From contig CAMVGT010000026.1 of NCBI GenBank assembly GCA_947167125.1, positions 1-35,042 on the forward strand: a DNA stretch of 35,042 bases, in the 5' to 3' direction. Under the pieces are notes generated by a model that searched no databases, had not been told where the DNA came from, and was given only the letters and a program-made list of their open reading frames with translations. Shown in pieces: positions 34,436 to 35,042 of this stretch. This stretch comes from an uncultured Erysipelotrichaceae bacterium. GTDB lineage: Bacteria > Bacillota_I > Bacilli_A > Erysipelotrichales > Erysipelotrichaceae. The first letter of the stretch is position 1. Each line of letters starts with the position of its first letter. Position numbers and translations under genes: made by a program.

Positions 34436-35042
34436 TTAATAGTTCTGAACTGCCTTGAATACAAATGCACGGTCATGTGCACTGTGCAGAGCGTCATAGA
34501 TCTGACCTGCTTTTGCGCTGTCGCCGACAAGCACAAGATCATCGCCGAACGCTTCCTTCAGTTCTGCATACAGTGTTCTGTCAGGTCTTACGCCCATCGC
34601 AAGAACAACCGTATCGGCAGGGATTTCTGCAGTTTCGCCTGTCTTTGTGTCCGCGATAACCGCTTTGCCTTCAGCCACTTCCGTCAGCTTCTTTCCTTTG
34701 GCAATCACGCCGCCGGCTTTCATGATTTCCTGAGCCAGATGCATGACAACGCTCGGATACAGATTTCCGCCGACCTTGTCCAGCATTTCAACAACCGTTA
34801 CCTTATGGTCTATGGAAAGATATTCTGCTGTTTCAAGTCCGGTGACTCCGCCGCCGATCACAGTGACAGTTTCGCCTTTGACTTCCGCCTTGCCGGCAAG
34901 CACATCTTCCGCTGTCACTGCTTTTTCAATGCCCGGCAGATCCGGAATGATCGTATTTCCGCCTGCCGCCAGGAAGACGCCGGCAGGATTGAGTTCTTTG
35001 ATCAGTTCTGCTGTCGCAGGTGTGTTATAGCGGATTTCAATT
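34436..35042 (-). CDS. FAD/NAD(P)-dependent oxidoreductase, C-terminal part (old yellow enzyme-like, FadH/BaiC type)
   Basis: The gene is cut by the window end, and only about 201 C-terminal residues are visible. The visible frame begins EIRYNTPATAELIKELNPAG and continues with FLAAGG, PDLPGIEKAVTAEDVLAGK, a dinucleotide-binding motif VTVIGGGVTGLETAEYL, and a second nucleotide-binding end LVLVGDSAKAGQIYDALHSA. This matches the C-terminal pyridine-nucleotide oxidoreductase half of NADH:flavin oxidoreductases related to 2,4-dienoyl-CoA reductase and the bile-acid-inducible BaiC/BaiH proteins. The N-terminal barrel and Fe-S cysteines would lie beyond the window, so substrate cannot be judged. An ATG-free start inside this region (GTG at 34918) is only an internal codon. 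Confidence 0.85.
   Translation of the reverse strand, partial: IEIRYNTPATAELIKELNPAGVFLAAGGNTIIPDLPGIEKAVTAEDVLAGKAEVKGETVTVIGGGVTGLETAEYLSIDHKVTVVEMLDKVGGNLYPSVVMHLAQEIMKAGGVIAKGKKLTEVAEGKAVIADTKTGETAEIPADTVVLAMGVRPDRTLYAELKEAFGDDLVLVGDSAKAGQIYDALHSAHDRAFVFKAVQNY

Overview
The window looks like chromosomal DNA from a Bacillota (Firmicutes) bacterium of roughly balanced base composition. The reasons are strong AGGAGG-type ribosome binding sites, sigma-A-like promoters with 17-bp spacers, stem-plus-T-run terminators, and Firmicute-type families (YgaC-like DUF402 phosphatase, YoaP, DtxR-like regulator, GlnRS). A gut or host-associated Erysipelotrichia- or Clostridia-like organism is my guess, not a result. 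I see no IS element, phage, CRISPR array or tRNA gene.

Layout. 1-300: tandem strong leftward promoters and a boxA-like leader, probably the start of an rRNA operon lying left of the window. 301-1915: a DUF402 nucleotide phosphatase, then the end of a leftward operon psuK-psuG-AAC(3)-like acetyltransferase (3758 to 1097) for pseudouridine breakdown, joined by two ATGA overlaps. 3874-4254: a small DtxR-family metal regulator. 4345-9862: a leftward peptide/glutathione-type ABC importer (binding protein, two permeases, two ATPases) whose OppD-type ATPase carries an in-frame amber stop. 10150-11671: a class-I glutamine amidotransferase-like hydrolase and a DUF218 protein, both rightward. 11725-15726: a leftward ygiQ, D-amino-acid transaminase, isoaspartyl dipeptidase run. 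15920-19335: convergent pgi and glnS. 19471-23395: a large FtsX-type permease with its ATPase. 23441-26042: an NTF2/flavodoxin chimera, an alpha/beta hydrolase and an aldo/keto reductase with a decayed Fe-S-type tail. 26043-32271: a long leftward set made of a WYL regulator, a GyrI-like protein, a YoaP-like acetyltransferase, a TfoX-like protein, a GNAT, a small protein, an ICMT-like methyltransferase, a GH1 phospho-glycosidase and a DUF3990 protein. 32386-35042: aspartate ammonia-lyase, the 3' remnant of a heavy-metal P-type ATPase, and the 3' end of an FAD/NAD(P) oxidoreductase.

The main themes are salvage and catabolism of peptides, modified nucleosides, damaged amino acids and phospho-glycosides, plus several signs of local decay: the amber in oppD, the gene chimera, the loss of cluster cysteines and the truncated ATPase. 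The points most worth checking are the GH1 enzyme with Gln at the acid/base position, the oppD amber, the NTF2-flavodoxin chimera, the translationally coupled acetyltransferase in the pseudouridine operon, and a repeated ATGT-NN-ACAT dyad near several start regions.
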